A stretch of DNA of 5,741 nt, taken from positions 1 through 5,741 of the forward strand of contig RFIY01000299.1 in NCBI GenBank assembly GCA_003695505.1, written 5' to 3'. The notes beneath the pieces were generated by a model that ran no database searches, had not been told where the DNA came from, and saw only the letters and a program-made list of their open reading frames with translations. The stretch is from J088 sp003695505 [NCBI: Candidatus Dadabacteria bacterium] (GTDB taxonomy: Bacteria > J088). Shown piece after piece: positions 4,789-5,741 of this stretch; positions within the stretch are counted from its first letter, which is position 1; each line of letters starts with the position of its first letter. A program made the position numbers and the translations under genes.

Positions 4789-5741
4789 GTCGTCCTCCGG
4801 TCTTCGGCCGCTTGCGCGGCGTTGACGTGCGCGACGGTTGCGTCACGCACGAATAGTTCCACATCAGCGCCGAGCGCCCTCAGCTTGGCATCGAGCCGCT
4901 CATAGCCGCGCTCCAGATGATAGATCCGCAGGATCTCCGTCGTCCCCGACGCGGCCAGCGCGGCGATCACCAGACCCGCGCTGGCACGCAGATCGGTCGC
5001 CATGACCGGTGCACCCGATAACCGGTTTGGCCCCCGGACGACGGCGACGTTGCCGGTGACGCGGATTTGCGCGCCCATGCGCATCAGTTCCGGAACGTGC
5101 ATGAAGCGGTTCTCAAAGATGGTCTCGATGATTTCGGTCGCGCCGTCGGCAACGGCCATCAGGCTCATCCACTGCGCCTGGAGGTCGGTCGGAAAACCCG
5201 GGAACGGCGCGGTTCGAATGTCACAGGGTTGCAAACGCTCAGGGGCGCTGAGTTCGATCCGGGTCTCGTCGACGTCGATCTGACAACCAGCCTGGATGAG
5301 CTTTTCGAGCAGGACTTCGATATGATCCGGACGACACGAAGTGACACGAACCTCGCCGCCCGTCGCGGCCGCCGCGATCAGCCAGGTTCCAGCCTCGATC
5401 CGGTCGGGAATCACACGGACTTCCGCCCCGGACAGGGCATCCTGCCCCTCGATACGGATCGTTGACGTACCCGCGCCCTCGATCGGCACGCCCATCCGTT
5501 GCAGCAGTTCGGCGAGCGCCACGATTTCGGGTTCGCGAGCAGCGTTCTCTAGTACGGTTTCGCCGTCGGCGAGTGCGGCCGCCATCAACAGGTTCTCGGT
5601 GCCGCCCACCGTCGGCATATCGAAACTTATCCGGCTGCCGCAGAGCCGCGCCGCACTGGCATGGACGTATCCTTCGCGCACCTCGATATCGGCACCCATC
5701 GCGGCCAGCCCCTGGAGATGCTGATCGATCGGCCGGGCGCC
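4785..5741 (-). CDS. murA: UDP-N-acetylglucosamine 1-carboxyvinyltransferase, C-terminal three quarters
   Basis: The visible 318 residues begin at GARPIDQHL, which aligns with about residue 118 of E. coli MurA (419 residues). MurA transfers enolpyruvate from PEP to UDP-GlcNAc, the first committed step of peptidoglycan synthesis, in the cytosol. The catalytic Cys115 (Asp in some species) therefore lies only about three codons beyond the right edge and cannot be judged here. Visible landmarks are Arg3 (E. coli Arg120), ENAAREPEIV, PDRIEAGTWLIAAA, RTAPFPGFPTDLQAQ with Asp186 (E. coli Asp305), FENRFMHVPEL, MATDLRASAGLV and RGYERLDAKLRALGA, including the equivalent of Arg397. The C-terminus extends about 15 residues beyond the usual end with an Ala/charged tail. 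Its stop overlaps hisG by 4 bases. The promoter is outside the window. Confidence 0.97.
   Translation of the reverse strand, partial: GARPIDQHLQGLAAMGADIEVREGYVHASAARLCGSRISFDMPTVGGTENLLMAAALADGETVLENAAREPEIVALAELLQRMGVPIEGAGTSTIRIEGQDALSGAEVRVIPDRIEAGTWLIAAAATGGEVRVTSCRPDHIEVLLEKLIQAGCQIDVDETRIELSAPERLQPCDIRTAPFPGFPTDLQAQWMSLMAVADGATEIIETIFENRFMHVPELMRMGAQIRVTGNVAVVRGPNRLSGAPVMATDLRASAGLVIAALAASGTTEILRIYHLERGYERLDAKLRALGADVELFVRDATVAHVNAAQAAEDRRTT
4795..4799 (-). promoter_or_regulatory. Ribosome binding site of hisG inside the end of murA
   Basis: GGAG sits 6 bases before the GTG at 4788, inside the last murA codons. The layout copies the hisG/hisD junction: GGAG, 6 bases, then GTGA. Confidence 0.7.

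Noticed and set aside
1-5741. A novel defence, mobile or secondary-metabolite system
   Set aside because: All open frames that look real belong to known families, spacing is operon-like, and there are no repeats, integrase, transposase or unusual composition breaks.

Overview
The window is a gene-dense, GC-rich piece of a bacterial chromosome. It most resembles a proteobacterium, probably a gammaproteobacterium. This rests on the murA-hisG-hisD gene order (murA-hisG-hisD-hisC is classical in Pseudomonas and relatives), on E. coli-like catalytic motifs in MurA and HisD, and on a candidate FNR/ANR-type regulatory box. I cannot place the family or genus.

Right part (about 2347 to the right edge, all minus strand): a tightly packed operon reads leftward as murA (5' end outside the window) - hisG - hisD - aroK. 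The first two junctions are 4-base GTGA overlaps, each with a Shine-Dalgarno GGAG 6 bases before a GTG start. The third is an 11-base overlap. The genes cover a committed step of peptidoglycan synthesis (MurA), the first and last steps of histidine synthesis (HisG, HisD) and the shikimate phosphorylation step of aromatic synthesis (AroK). HisG is the short form, which in known systems needs the partner HisZ, not present here. AroK sits where hisC is found in the classical cluster.

Middle (1003-2359): a minus-strand Host_attach-family gene and a plus-strand pirin gene diverge from a 157-base intergenic region. That region holds a perfect 5-4-5 inverted repeat, TTGAC-N4-GTCAA, which fits the FNR/ANR/DNR consensus and is placed as a class II activator site for the Host_attach gene. 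The pirin gene ends by overlapping the 3' end of aroK by 13 bases, tail to tail.

Left part (1-944, minus strand): a TetR-type regulator is followed 2 bases later by an SDR oxidoreductase that begins at a TTG and runs off the left edge. The tetR gene has no Shine-Dalgarno sequence but has a promoter-like element whose predicted start falls on its own ATG, suggesting a leaderless mRNA.

There is no gene-free stretch over 300 bases. I found no RNA gene, CRISPR array, insertion sequence or phage feature. Most of the window is ordinary housekeeping; the points worth a second look are regulatory and organisational.
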